A DNA stretch of 64,000 bases from Burkholderia sp. PAMC 26561 (lineage in GTDB: Bacteria; Pseudomonadota; Gammaproteobacteria; Burkholderiales; Burkholderiaceae), in contig NZ_CP014306.1 of NCBI RefSeq assembly GCF_001557535.2, positions 1,116,001-1,180,000 on the forward strand, written 5' to 3'. Position numbers and translations under genes: made by a program. The notes under the pieces are model-generated. The model was not told the origin of the DNA. It made no database searches and saw nothing but the letters and a program-made list of their open reading frames with translations. Below are positions 9,648 to 17,530 of this stretch, in pieces (positions within the stretch are counted from its first letter, which is position 1; the number at the start of each line of letters is the position of its first letter).

Positions 9648-9694
9648 GCAATCAGACGAATAGCAGGGAAAGGCGGCCTCTATTCGACGGTTGC
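9648..9694. promoter_or_regulatory. Candidate FlhDC operator between flgB and flgA
   Basis: Two imperfect inverted half-sites, 9648-9663 and 9680-9694, share GCAA and CGAATAG and are separated by 16 bases. This resembles the FlhD4C2 box of enterics, where AATAGCG-type half-sites face each other. It sits in the divergent gap, where class II control of flgB-J and flgA is expected. The left half resembles ATCAGCC-type blocks upstream of flhB and flhF. The assignment is inferred. Confidence 0.45.
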
Positions 9695-9727
9695 CTTTCG
9701 CCGCCAATATCTAGAATTCGTCTCGTA

Positions 9728-9749
9728 GGTTGATATCGGGTTGATATCG
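9728..9749. repeat. Perfect 11-bp tandem repeat in the flgA leader
   Basis: GGTTGATATCG occurs twice head to tail, ending 35 bases before the flgA ATG. Its role is unknown. It could be a regulator site or a simple duplication. Confidence 0.6.
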
Positions 9750-9784
9750 ATCGGATTTATCTGGATTTGCCTGGGAGAAACGCA

Positions 9785-11257
9785 ATGCACAGCTTCGCTG
9801 CGCCCGACCGTCAGACGGCCACGCGCCGCCCGCAGACGGACGGCTCGACGAGCGATACCGCGTGGCGGCTGAACGCCGTTGCGTGCGGGTTGGCGCTGGC
9901 GTTTGCCGCGATGCCCGCTCACGCACAGCAAAATGGCGGCGCCATCATGATCTCGGGCCCGGGCGAGACAAATCCGGCTGCGGTCGTCGCGATGGCAAAG
10001 AACGCCGGCATGAATGTGACTGCGGCGCCGGGCGCGCAGCAACAGCCCGTCGCGCAACCGATGGGAACACCGAGCCCGCGTGGTTACGCCCGCGCTGTGA
10101 ACGGCGCCAACGCCGCCATGCGCGCCGCAGCGCTCGCCCTCGATGCCCGCGCCGACGCCGCCGATGCGTCTTCCTCTGCGGGCGATTCGAGCGGCATGAT
10201 CGTGATCCCGGGGAATGGCGAGGCAAAACCCGCGCAACCCAGACTGGCGATGACGCCGAGCCAGAGCACGTCCCAAAGCACGTCCCCAAGCGCGCCGCAA
10301 GGCCTGCCAGCCAGCGGCATGATCGAGATTCCCGGCAACGGCGAACCGTCCGCGCACGCTGCTATTAGTAATAGTGCGGCGGCGCCCCGGCCGATCCAGA
10401 AGGTGGCGGTATCGGCGAGAGATGTGACGCCGGTGATCGTACAGGCCGACGATGCCGCGAAGCAGGACGCCGTGGTGCCGAACCGTATCGCCACGCGCGG
10501 TTTTCAGGCACGGCCGATTGCCGCCGCGCCTGCCGTGCCGGTTACGGGCGGGATGATGGCTGTATCGATGCGTCCGGCCGCGCCCATCCGCGCCCCGCTC
10601 GCACCCGCCGCCGCAACGCCTCAAGGCGCGCAGCCCTCGCAGGATGGCGACTCCATCCGTGCCGCCGCGCTTGCGTTCCTGCAGCAGGAAGCCGCCGGAT
10701 TACCCGGCAAAGCCGATATCACCGTGACGCCCGTGTTCCCGCGGGGCCTCGCGCCCTGCTCCACGCTCGAACCATTCATGCCGCCAGGCGCGCGACTCTG
10801 GGGCCGCACCACAGTTGGCGTGCGCTGCACGGGCGAGCGGCCGTGGACGCTTTATCTGCAAGCGCGGGTCTCGCTGCAGGCAACTTACTATCTGGCCGCC
10901 CGCGCCATGGTGCCCGGCGAAGTGCTGAGCGCCGCCGACCTGACCGCCCGCGATGGCGACATTACGTCGATGCCGCAAGCCATCGTCACCGATCCGTCGC
11001 AGGCCATCGGCGCGGTGACCTTGTCGCGGATCGTCGCCGGCTTGCCGCTGCGCACCGACATGCTGCGCGGCGCCAGTTCAATCGCAATTGGATCGTCGGT
11101 GCATGTGGTGACGAGCGGCGCCGGGTTTTCGATATCCGCGGAAGGCAGCGCCATGAACAACGCCGCGCCTGGCCAGCAAGTTCGTGTGAAAACGGCTGGG
11201 GGACAGATCATTACGGGGATCGTGAAGGACAGTTCGACCGTCGAAGTCCAGTTGTAG
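9785..11257 (+). CDS. flgA: Flagellar P-ring assembly chaperone FlgA with long repeat-bearing N-terminal extension
   Basis: The protein has 490 residues from the ATG at 9785, which has GGGAG in front. The last about 210 residues are FlgA: the SAF-type region YLAARAMVPGEVLSAADLTA and the C-terminal PGQQVRVKTAGGQIITGIVK, which assist FlgI ring assembly in the periplasm. A signal peptide ends near residue 47 (PAHA). FlgA is usually about 220-240 residues. Here about 230 extra residues, rich in Ala/Pro/Ser, lie between signal and SAF parts. They carry three copies of a G-x-I-x-I-x-G-x-G-E motif (about 52-64, 136-149 and 177-188), two of them reading GMI-x-IPGNGE. It diverges from flgB. Confidence 0.9.
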   Translation: MHSFAAPDRQTATRRPQTDGSTSDTAWRLNAVACGLALAFAAMPAHAQQNGGAIMISGPGETNPAAVVAMAKNAGMNVTAAPGAQQQPVAQPMGTPSPRGYARAVNGANAAMRAAALALDARADAADASSSAGDSSGMIVIPGNGEAKPAQPRLAMTPSQSTSQSTSPSAPQGLPASGMIEIPGNGEPSAHAAISNSAAAPRPIQKVAVSARDVTPVIVQADDAAKQDAVVPNRIATRGFQARPIAAAPAVPVTGGMMAVSMRPAAPIRAPLAPAAATPQGAQPSQDGDSIRAAALAFLQQEAAGLPGKADITVTPVFPRGLAPCSTLEPFMPPGARLWGRTTVGVRCTGERPWTLYLQARVSLQATYYLAARAMVPGEVLSAADLTARDGDITSMPQAIVTDPSQAIGAVTLSRIVAGLPLRTDMLRGASSIAIGSSVHVVTSGAGFSISAEGSAMNNAAPGQQVRVKTAGGQIITGIVKDSSTVEVQL

Positions 11258-11391
11258 AAGCCGGGCTTGAGCGGCTTATGTGGGGTAACCCTCACTTGTT
11301 GCACTTTGTTTCAATTAGCTGGAAGCCTTGTGGGATAAGGCGTTCCAGCCGATGTAACCCGGCAGCGGGTGGTCCGGCAGGCGCAAGGGGT

Positions 11392-11418
11392 TAAGTTTTT
11401 ACACCGCTTCGCCGATAA
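11392..11418 (+). promoter_or_regulatory. Sigma-28 (FliA) promoter for flgM
   Basis: TAAG (11392-11395), 15 bases, then GCCGATAA (11411-11418), a full match to the FliA -10 with standard spacing. It lies about 30 bases before the flgM start. It gives FlgM the usual late promoter, in addition to any read-through from flgA. Confidence 0.88.
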
Positions 11419-11446
11419 AAGGATCACATCGTCAGGGAAGACCATC

Positions 11447-11785
11447 GTGAAAATCGATTCCAGCAACACCAGCCAGATCGCAGCATTGCAGGAAGCTGCG
11501 CAACAACGTGCGGCGCAAGCCGAATCGCAAACGCCGGGCACCACCAACGGACCTCAGGCCACCACCAGCGTCACGGGCGGCTCGAATTCCACGGTGAGCT
11601 TGTCGGCTTTGTCGACGGATTTGCGTACGTCGAGCAGCGCCGACATCGACACGGCGAAAGTCGCGGCGATCAAGGCATCGATCGCGGACGGCAGCTACAA
11701 GGCCGATTCGAGCAAGATCGCCGACGGCATCTTGTCCAGCGCGAGCGAGTTGTTGAAGACGCAATCCCCGCCGACCGGCGGCTGA
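11447..11785 (+). CDS. flgM: Anti-sigma-28 factor FlgM
   Basis: The protein has 112 residues from a GTG at 11447, giving the usual FlgM start MKIDSSNTSQ; AGGGAAGA lies upstream as ribosome-binding site. The C-terminal part holds the FliA-binding region, with STDLRTSSSADIDTAKVAAI and IADGSYKADSSKIADGIL. FlgM binds FliA until it is exported through the finished hook. A longer open frame to 11369 runs through the sigma-28 promoter and so cannot be the main start. flgN follows. Confidence 0.95.
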   Translation: MKIDSSNTSQIAALQEAAQQRAAQAESQTPGTTNGPQATTSVTGGSNSTVSLSALSTDLRTSSSADIDTAKVAAIKASIADGSYKADSSKIADGILSSASELLKTQSPPTGG

Positions 11786-11883
11786 GCACGACGTCGCTTT
11801 ACAGGCGGCGACGCAGCGCCGGGCGGCTTTATTGACCTTGGCACCGCCATTTGGCGCGGGCCGGAGTTTTTAGCGAGTCGCCC

Positions 11884-12327
11884 ATGAAAGACGCTTTGCT
11901 TGCCACTGTTACGGAAGAAATCGCCGCTGTAGAGGCGTTTGAATCGCTGCTTGCCTACGAAGAGAGGGCGCTCACGGCTGCATCGCCGCTTGAGACGCTG
12001 CCTTCGATCATCGAACAAAAGGTTGCGTTGACCGGGCAGATCGCCGTGCTCGAACGCCGGCGCGATGAGCAGCTCGGCGCGCTGGGCCTGGCCGCGGGGT
12101 TTGCGGGCATGGAACAAGCCGTTATTGGCGATGAAGCCTTGATTGCCCGCTGGCAGGAGTTGCTGGACGTGGCCGGGCGGGCGAAGCGCAGCAATAACAA
12201 TAACGGCGTGCTGATCCGTACTCGCATGGAGTACAACCGGACGGCGCTGGCGGCGCTGACCATTGCGCCGGTGAAGTCAGCGTTTTATGGGCCGGATGGG
12301 CGGGTGCCGGGGGTACTGGGGCTTTAA
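11884..12327 (+). CDS. flgN: Flagellar export chaperone FlgN
   Basis: The protein has 147 residues from the ATG at 11884. It is mostly alpha-helical, with an N-terminal MKDALLATVTEEIAAVEAFE helix and a C-terminal region with NNNNGVLIRTRMEYNRTALAA, typical of FlgN. It binds FlgK and FlgL in the cytosol and brings them to the export gate. It forms the flgA-flgM-flgN plus-strand set. A 12-base duplication (GGGGCTTTAAAA) lies across its stop codon. Confidence 0.92.
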   Translation: MKDALLATVTEEIAAVEAFESLLAYEERALTAASPLETLPSIIEQKVALTGQIAVLERRRDEQLGALGLAAGFAGMEQAVIGDEALIARWQELLDVAGRAKRSNNNNGVLIRTRMEYNRTALAALTIAPVKSAFYGPDGRVPGVLGL

Positions 12328-12365
12328 AAGGGGCTTTAAAAAGCCTGGCGCAATCTCAAGAGCGA

Positions 12366-12650
12366 TCAAGCCAGGCGATGGGTCTGCAACCAGTCGCGCA
12401 GCGCATCATTCATGCGTGTTTGCCAACCGTCGCCGGTCGCCTTGAACTTGTCCACGATGTCCGCATCGTAGCGAACAGTCAACTGAACCTTGGGTGTCTC
12501 GGCACGTGGCCGGCCGCGCGCACCCAGGCGCTTCATTTTCTTGAAGTCCTCCCCAGGAACTTCATAGGTATCCGGATCGGCGGCGATACCACGATTGATC
12601 GCTGCGTCTTCCTCGTCGGTCGGCATGATGATCTTAGGTTTGTTCGACAT
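12366..12650 (-). CDS. brnA: BrnA-type antitoxin
   Basis: The protein has 94 residues. The C-terminal half has the ribbon-helix-helix-like BrnA pattern: KVQLTVRYDADIVDKFKATG, then GWQTRMNDALRDWLQTHRL. The N-terminal part KPKIIMPTDEEDAAINRGIA is also family-typical. BrnA neutralises BrnT and represses its own promoter. It overlaps brnT by 17 bases, with toxin first and antitoxin second, the usual BrnTA order. The module lies between flgN and flhB and is unrelated to flagella. Confidence 0.93.
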   Translation of the reverse strand: MSNKPKIIMPTDEEDAAINRGIAADPDTYEVPGEDFKKMKRLGARGRPRAETPKVQLTVRYDADIVDKFKATGDGWQTRMNDALRDWLQTHRLA

Positions 12651-12903
12651 AGCTTTTCACCTCTCGCTTGTTCGCCTTACGCATGCTGATGATGTGCATT
12701 GCGTCGCCGCGCTGCGTGAAGACCACGCAATAAAGTCGTTCGCTGATCACCCCGAACCCGACTTCTCGCAACTCTTTATAGTCTCTGCGGGTGTCGACAT
12801 AAAACATCACGTCCGACCACTCGAATTGTCTTGCCTGATCTAGCCCAACCCCATGCTTTTCCATGTTGCTGGCGCTCTTGGCGGCGTCAAATGTGATGTC
12901 CAT
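12634..12903 (-). CDS. brnT: BrnT-type ribonuclease toxin
   Basis: The protein has 89 residues from the ATG at 12903. It begins MDITFDAAKSASNMEKHGVG, the BrnT (DUF497) start, and has RLYCVVFTQRGDAMHIISMR and KANKREVKSY at the end. BrnT is a small RelE-like RNase toxin in the cytosol. Twelve more codons are open upstream, but they would run through the palindromic operator, so 12903 is preferred. It is co-transcribed with brnA. Confidence 0.93.
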   Translation of the reverse strand: MDITFDAAKSASNMEKHGVGLDQARQFEWSDVMFYVDTRRDYKELREVGFGVISERLYCVVFTQRGDAMHIISMRKANKREVKSYVEQT

Positions 12904-12904
12904 T

Positions 12905-12930
12905 CGATTAATTGTAGTTACATTTAATCG
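12905..12930. promoter_or_regulatory. Palindromic operator of brnTA
   Basis: A 26-base palindrome has arms CGATTAA/TTAATCG and an inner TGTA-GT-TACA, with one mismatched pair. It ends one base before the brnT ATG and overlaps A/T-rich promoter-like sequence. BrnA with BrnT represses its own operon in known systems, so this is the likely binding site. Confidence 0.75.
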
Positions 12931-12964
12931 GCAGCGCAAGTATCACTTGCAGCACGTCATCGCC

Positions 12965-13039
12965 CGAATTACCCCCCTTTCCCCGCCCTGATCAGCCAAT
13001 GGTCACGGTCAGCTTTTCGCAATAATCGCTTCACTGGAT
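12965..13039 (+). promoter_or_regulatory. Conserved flagellar promoter element upstream of flhB
   Basis: This 75-base stretch aligns without gaps to 25294-25368 upstream of flhF, with about 53 of 75 bases identical. Identity is concentrated in four blocks: CGAATTACCCC, ATCAGCC-R-ATGG, CGCAATAAT and TCACTGGAT. The unmatched spacers are equally long in both. It ends 48 bases before the flhB start. It is a likely FlhDC-controlled class II promoter. Confidence 0.6.
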
Positions 13040-13087
13040 CAGAAGCTCAGGTCTTCATCGAAGGCCGGCTGACCGGAGTGCAGCGAC

Positions 13088-14308
13088 GTGGCAGAAGAAA
13101 GCGATCTCGAAAAGACCGAATCAGCAACTCCCAAGCGCCTCGATAAGGCGCGGGAGGAAGGTCAGGTCGCGCGCTCACGGGAACTGGCTTCGTTTGCGCT
13201 GTTATCGGCGGGATTCTTTGGCGTCTATGGCATGTCCGGGCCGATCAACCAGCATCTGCAGTCCATCCTGCGCGGCGCGCTCACGTTCAACCACAACACC
13301 GTACTCGATACCAACCAGATGCTGATCGGCGCAGCAGCAGCCGGCAAGGAAGGTTTCTTCGCCCTCTTTCCCGTGCTCGCGCTGACCGCACTCGCCGCCG
13401 TCATTGCGCCCATGGCGCTCGGCGGGTGGCTTCTCACCACCAAACCGCTCTCTCCGAACTTCGGCCGGCTTAATCCAATCAGCGGACTGGGCAAGATCTT
13501 CTCGTCGCAAGGGCCTATCGCGCTCGGCATGTCCATTCTGAAGACGCTGGTTGTCGGCGGGCTTGCCGGCTGGGCGATGTGGCATCGGAAAGAAGAAGTG
13601 CTCGGTCTCGTGACAAAGCCGCTGAGCCTCGCCCTCGCCGATGCCATGCACCTGATCGTGGTGTGCTGCGGCATGGCGATCGCGGGCTTGTTCCTGGTCG
13701 CCGCGCTCGATGTCCCCTACCAACTCTGGACGCATGCCAAGAAGCTGCGCATGAGCAAAGAGGAAGTGAAGCGTGAACATCGTGAAAGCGATGGCGATCC
13801 GCACGTCAAGGGACGCATTCGTGCGCAGCAACGTGCAGCCGCGCGCCGCCGGATGATGACGGCAATCCCCACGGCCGATGTGATCGTGACGAACCCGACG
13901 CACTTCGCCGTCGCGCTCAAATACGCCGATGGCGAAATGCGCGCACCGAAGGTCGTTGCGAAGGGTGTGAACCTCGTGGCGGCACGCATCCGCGAACTTG
14001 GGCGCGAGCACAACATTCCGCTGCTCGAAGCGCCGCCGCTCGCTCGCGCGCTTTATCACAACGTCGAGATCAATCGCGAAATTCCGGGCGCGCTTTACGG
14101 CGCGGTCGCGCAGGTTCTGGCATGGGTGTATCAGTTGCGCAAGTTCAAGGAAAACGGTGGCGAGCGGCCGGACGAACCGGACAACCTCGAGGTTCCCCCG
14201 GAACTCGATAAAGGCAGCGTCCCCGAATCCGAAGCCGATCAGGAAGCTGCAGAAGCGCTGGCTGAAGAAGCCGCTAAAAACGAATCAGTCAAAGGAAGCA
14301 AAGCATGA
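13088..14308 (+). CDS. flhB: Flagellar type III export switch protein FlhB
   Basis: The protein has 406 residues and a GTG start. It has four membrane segments between about 34 and 210 and a cytosolic C-terminal domain. The self-cleavage motif NPTH is at residues 269-272, the same numbering as in Salmonella. FlhB gates export at the basal body and switches from rod/hook to filament substrates. The C-terminal tail (about 355-406) is acidic. Its stop overlaps the flhA start by four bases. Confidence 0.97.
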   Translation: MAEESDLEKTESATPKRLDKAREEGQVARSRELASFALLSAGFFGVYGMSGPINQHLQSILRGALTFNHNTVLDTNQMLIGAAAAGKEGFFALFPVLALTALAAVIAPMALGGWLLTTKPLSPNFGRLNPISGLGKIFSSQGPIALGMSILKTLVVGGLAGWAMWHRKEEVLGLVTKPLSLALADAMHLIVVCCGMAIAGLFLVAALDVPYQLWTHAKKLRMSKEEVKREHRESDGDPHVKGRIRAQQRAAARRRMMTAIPTADVIVTNPTHFAVALKYADGEMRAPKVVAKGVNLVAARIRELGREHNIPLLEAPPLARALYHNVEINREIPGALYGAVAQVLAWVYQLRKFKENGGERPDEPDNLEVPPELDKGSVPESEADQEAAEALAEEAAKNESVKGSKA

Positions 14309-16407
14309 ACGCGCGCGCCGGATTTTTCTCGAAGCGTCCTGAGGCGTTGGGAACGCAGAACTTGAGGGCGCTGGCCGGGCCGGTGCTGATCTGCATGATC
14401 CTCGGCATGATGATCTTGCCGTTGCCGGCGTTCCTGCTCGACTTGCTGTTCACGTTCAACATCGCGCTTTCCGTGATGGTGCTGCTTGTCAGCATGTACA
14501 CGCAAAAGCCGCTCGACTTCGCCGCGTTCCCTGCGGTGCTGCTGTTCTCCACGTTGCTGCGGTTGTCGCTGAACGTGGCATCGACGCGAATCGTGTTGCT
14601 GGAAGGCCATACCGGTCCCGATGCCGCCGGCCAGGTCATCGAATCGTTCGGCCACTTCCTCGTGGGCGGCAACTTCGCGGTCGGTATCGTCGTGTTCGTG
14701 ATCCTGATGATCATCAACTTCATGGTGATCACCAAGGGTGCGGGACGGATTGCGGAAGTCGGCGCGCGCTTCACGCTCGATGCAATGCCGGGCAAGCAGA
14801 TGGCAATCGATGCCGACCTGAACGCCGGCCTCATCAACGAAGATCAGGCGCGCAAACGCCGCGTGCAGGTCGCGCAAGAAGCCGAGTTCTACGGTTCGAT
14901 GGACGGCGCGAGCAAGTTCGTTCGCGGCGATGCAATCGCCGGTTTGCTGATCATGGTGATCAATATCGTGGGCGGGTTGATCGTCGGGATGTTGCAGCAC
15001 GACATGGACTTCGCGCACGCCGCCACCAACTACACGCTGCTGACCATCGGCGATGGTCTCGTCGCGCAGATTCCGTCACTGATCATTTCGACGGCCGCCG
15101 GCGTGATCGTGTCGCGCGTAGCGACCGAAGAAGACATTGGTACGCAATTGACCGGGCAGTTGTTCAGCAACCCGCGCGTGCTGATGATCACGGGCGTGAT
15201 CATCGGGGTCATGGGGTTGATTCCGGGCATGCCGCATTTCGCGTTCTTGCTGCTTGGCGGCGGTCTTGTCTATGCCGCACGCACGATGAACCAGCGCGCC
15301 CAGGCGAAGAAGAAAGCGGACGCCGTGACCGAACTCGTGGCGCCCGCCGCCGCACCGGTCGAGAACAGCGAAGCGAGCTGGGACGACGTCGCGATGATCG
15401 ACCCGCTTGGGCTTGAAGTGGGGTATCGGCTGATTCCGCTCGTCGACCGCAATACCGATGGCGAGTTGCTCAAGCGCATCAAGGGCATCCGGAAGAAATT
15501 CGCGCAGGAAATCGGCTTTTTGCCGCCGGTGATTCATATCCGCGACAACCTGGAATTGCGGCCGAACGGGTATCGGATTGCGTTGAAAGGCGTGGAAGTC
15601 GGCGTAGGCGAAGCGTTCCCTGGCCAGTGGCTCGCAATCAATCCGGGTCAGGTCACGGCCACGCTGCCGGGCAGTCCGACGCAAGACCCGGCGTTCGGCT
15701 TGCCGGCTGTCTGGATCGATACGAATTTGCGTGAGCAGGCGCAGGTCTACGGCTATACGGTCGTCGATGCCAGCACGGTTGTCGCCACGCATTTGAATCA
15801 TCTGGTCGTGACGCACGCCGCCGAGTTGCTCGGGCGTCAGGAAGTTCAGGCGTTGCTGGAACGCGTTGGCAAGGACACGCCGACGCTGATCGAAGATCTG
15901 GTGCCGAAGGTCATGGCGCTGACCACGCTGCAAAAGGTGCTGCAGAACTTGCTGGATGAAGGCGTGCCGATTCGCGACATGCGCACGATCGTCGATGCGC
16001 TTCAGGAACACGCCCCCAAGATCTCCGATGCTCACGATCTGACCGCCGCCGTGCGTCTTGCGCTTGGCCGCGCGATTACGCAGCAGTGGTATCCGGGGAG
16101 TGGCGAATTGCAGGTGATGGGGCTGGACCCGGCGCTTGAGCGGGTGTTGTCGCAGGCTTTATCGACGGGGGCGAATCCGGGGCTGGAGCCGGGATTGGCA
16201 CAGACGCTTTTGAATTCGACGCAGAACGCGATCATGAGACAGCAGAATATCGGGTTGCCGCCGGTGCTACTTGTGCAGCATTCTCTGCGGGCGATGCTTG
16301 CGCGGTTCCTGCGCAGGAGCTTGCCGCAGTTGAAGGTGTTGTCGTATGCGGAGGTGCCGGATACGCGGGGGATCAAGGTGGTGAATTTGATTGGAGCGCA
16401 GGGGTAG
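14305..16407 (+). CDS. flhA: Flagellar type III export gate protein FlhA
   Basis: The protein has 700 residues, the normal FlhA length. It has about eight membrane segments in the first 330 residues and the FHIPEP signature region (about 140-180, KGAGRIAEVGARFTLDAMPG). A large cytosolic domain binds export chaperones such as FlgN. It is co-transcribed with flhB through an ATGA overlap. In related Burkholderiaceae flhF normally follows; here a repeat and a catabolic operon separate the two. Confidence 0.97.
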   Translation: MNARAGFFSKRPEALGTQNLRALAGPVLICMILGMMILPLPAFLLDLLFTFNIALSVMVLLVSMYTQKPLDFAAFPAVLLFSTLLRLSLNVASTRIVLLEGHTGPDAAGQVIESFGHFLVGGNFAVGIVVFVILMIINFMVITKGAGRIAEVGARFTLDAMPGKQMAIDADLNAGLINEDQARKRRVQVAQEAEFYGSMDGASKFVRGDAIAGLLIMVINIVGGLIVGMLQHDMDFAHAATNYTLLTIGDGLVAQIPSLIISTAAGVIVSRVATEEDIGTQLTGQLFSNPRVLMITGVIIGVMGLIPGMPHFAFLLLGGGLVYAARTMNQRAQAKKKADAVTELVAPAAAPVENSEASWDDVAMIDPLGLEVGYRLIPLVDRNTDGELLKRIKGIRKKFAQEIGFLPPVIHIRDNLELRPNGYRIALKGVEVGVGEAFPGQWLAINPGQVTATLPGSPTQDPAFGLPAVWIDTNLREQAQVYGYTVVDASTVVATHLNHLVVTHAAELLGRQEVQALLERVGKDTPTLIEDLVPKVMALTTLQKVLQNLLDEGVPIRDMRTIVDALQEHAPKISDAHDLTAAVRLALGRAITQQWYPGSGELQVMGLDPALERVLSQALSTGANPGLEPGLAQTLLNSTQNAIMRQQNIGLPPVLLVQHSLRAMLARFLRRSLPQLKVLSYAEVPDTRGIKVVNLIGAQG

Positions 16408-16418
16408 GGCGGGCGGGG

Positions 16419-17526
16419 GCGCTGGCGCTGGGGGAGGGTTTGGAGGGGTCGGGGGCGGGGTTGGGGTCGGGGTTGGGGTCGGGGTCAGTGCTGGGTTGCT
16501 GCTTTTTAGGTCTTCGCGCGTTCCGTTCTAGCTGATTTCTTTAGCACTGTTAGCCACTGTCCGTGGCGGGACTTCATTTCTTTTTCCAACGGCGAAAAAG
16601 AAACGAAGCAAAGAAAACGCCTTCCAACCGCAAATTCTTAAGTGTCCCGAGCGTGCAGTGACAACTGTTTGGTACTTCACAAGAACGCTCGACGCCATAA
16701 CCACCAACACTTGAACCCCTCCCCCTCCGTCAACAGATACCCACACGCTTCGCCACCAGTAACTGTGGCAGTCAATACGGAAACCTGGCCCAAGTAAACA
16801 ACGGGTTGAGCACGTGACGGCGCTACAGCATCTTGAACTTGCCGAGACTTTGCCGCCGGTGGTCCCAGGCTCGCGCGGGCAAAACGGAACCAGTACAGCC
16901 AGCCCCTCCATTTGGGCGCCAGGGCGCGCAGCGCGGAAGCCTGGTTAACGGATTCCCACACTGGTGGCGAAGCGTGTGGGTTGCCGTTGACGGAGGGGGA
17001 GGGTTTCAAGTGTTCTTAAGTCCGGCGTCGAGCGTTCTTGTGAAGTACCAAACAGTTGTACGTGCACGCTCGGGACACTTAAGAACTAGCGGTTGAGAGG
17101 CGTTTTCTTTGCTTCATTTCTTTTTCGCCGTTGGAAAAAGAAATGAAGTCCCGCCACGGACAGTGGCTAACAGTGCTAAAGAAATCAGCCAAAACAAACC
17201 GCGCGAAGACCTAAAAAGCAACAACCCGGCACCAACCCCGACCGCAAGGAACGGTACCCAAGCGCCAGCGCAAAACCCGTGAAATGAAGTGCCGCCACGC
17301 ACAGTGGCTAACAGTGCTAAAAAGATCAGCCAAGACGAAACTCACGAAGACCTAAAAAGCAACAACCCGGCACCAGCCCCGACCGCAAAGAACGGTACCC
17401 AAGCGCCAGCGCAAAACCCGTGAAATGAAGTGCCGCCACGCACAGTGGCTAACAGTGCTAAGAAATCAACCAAAACAAACCGCGCGGTAGCCTCAAGAGC
17501 ACCAACCCAAGACCAACCCCGACCGC
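16419..17526. repeat. Large palindromic repeat, copy A, with 141-bp tandem tail
   Basis: Two inverted arms of about 230-280 bases (about 16478-16760 and 16960-17250) flank a 199-base central segment (16761-16959). The inner part of each arm has an A/G-rich stretch (GAAAAAGAAACGAAGC) and the sequence TGGCTAACAGTGCTAAAG. The right outer unit is then repeated in tandem, starting at 17144, 17285 and 17426 (period 141). Copy B (45225-46192) has the same orientation and the same loop length. Several open frames of 60-130 codons cross the arms, but their sequence is dictated by the palindrome and none looks like a protein family. No transposase is present. Confidence 0.85.
16445..16486 (+). repeat. 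GGGGTY microsatellite, G-quadruplex-capable
   Basis: Runs of four or five G separated by TT, TC or C repeat six to seven times, starting 38 bases after the flhA stop and at the outer edge of the palindromic repeat. The pattern meets the usual four-G-tract rule for a G-quadruplex on the plus strand. Confidence 0.7.
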
Positions 17527-17530
17527 CAGG

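Noticed and set aside
9680..10624. 314-codon open frame on the minus strand
   Set aside because: Antisense to flgA; rich in Arg, Gly and His without motifs.
16528..17096. Open frames of 87-127 codons inside palindrome copy A (and matching ones in copy B)
   Set aside because: They follow from the repeat sequence on both strands, share pieces because the arms are inverted copies, and have no ribosome-binding site or family. They are likely to be mis-annotated as hypothetical proteins.
16419..17526. CRISPR array or insertion sequence as explanation of the repeat
   Set aside because: Units are 141 bases without spacers, there are no cas genes, and no transposase frame or short terminal repeats were found.
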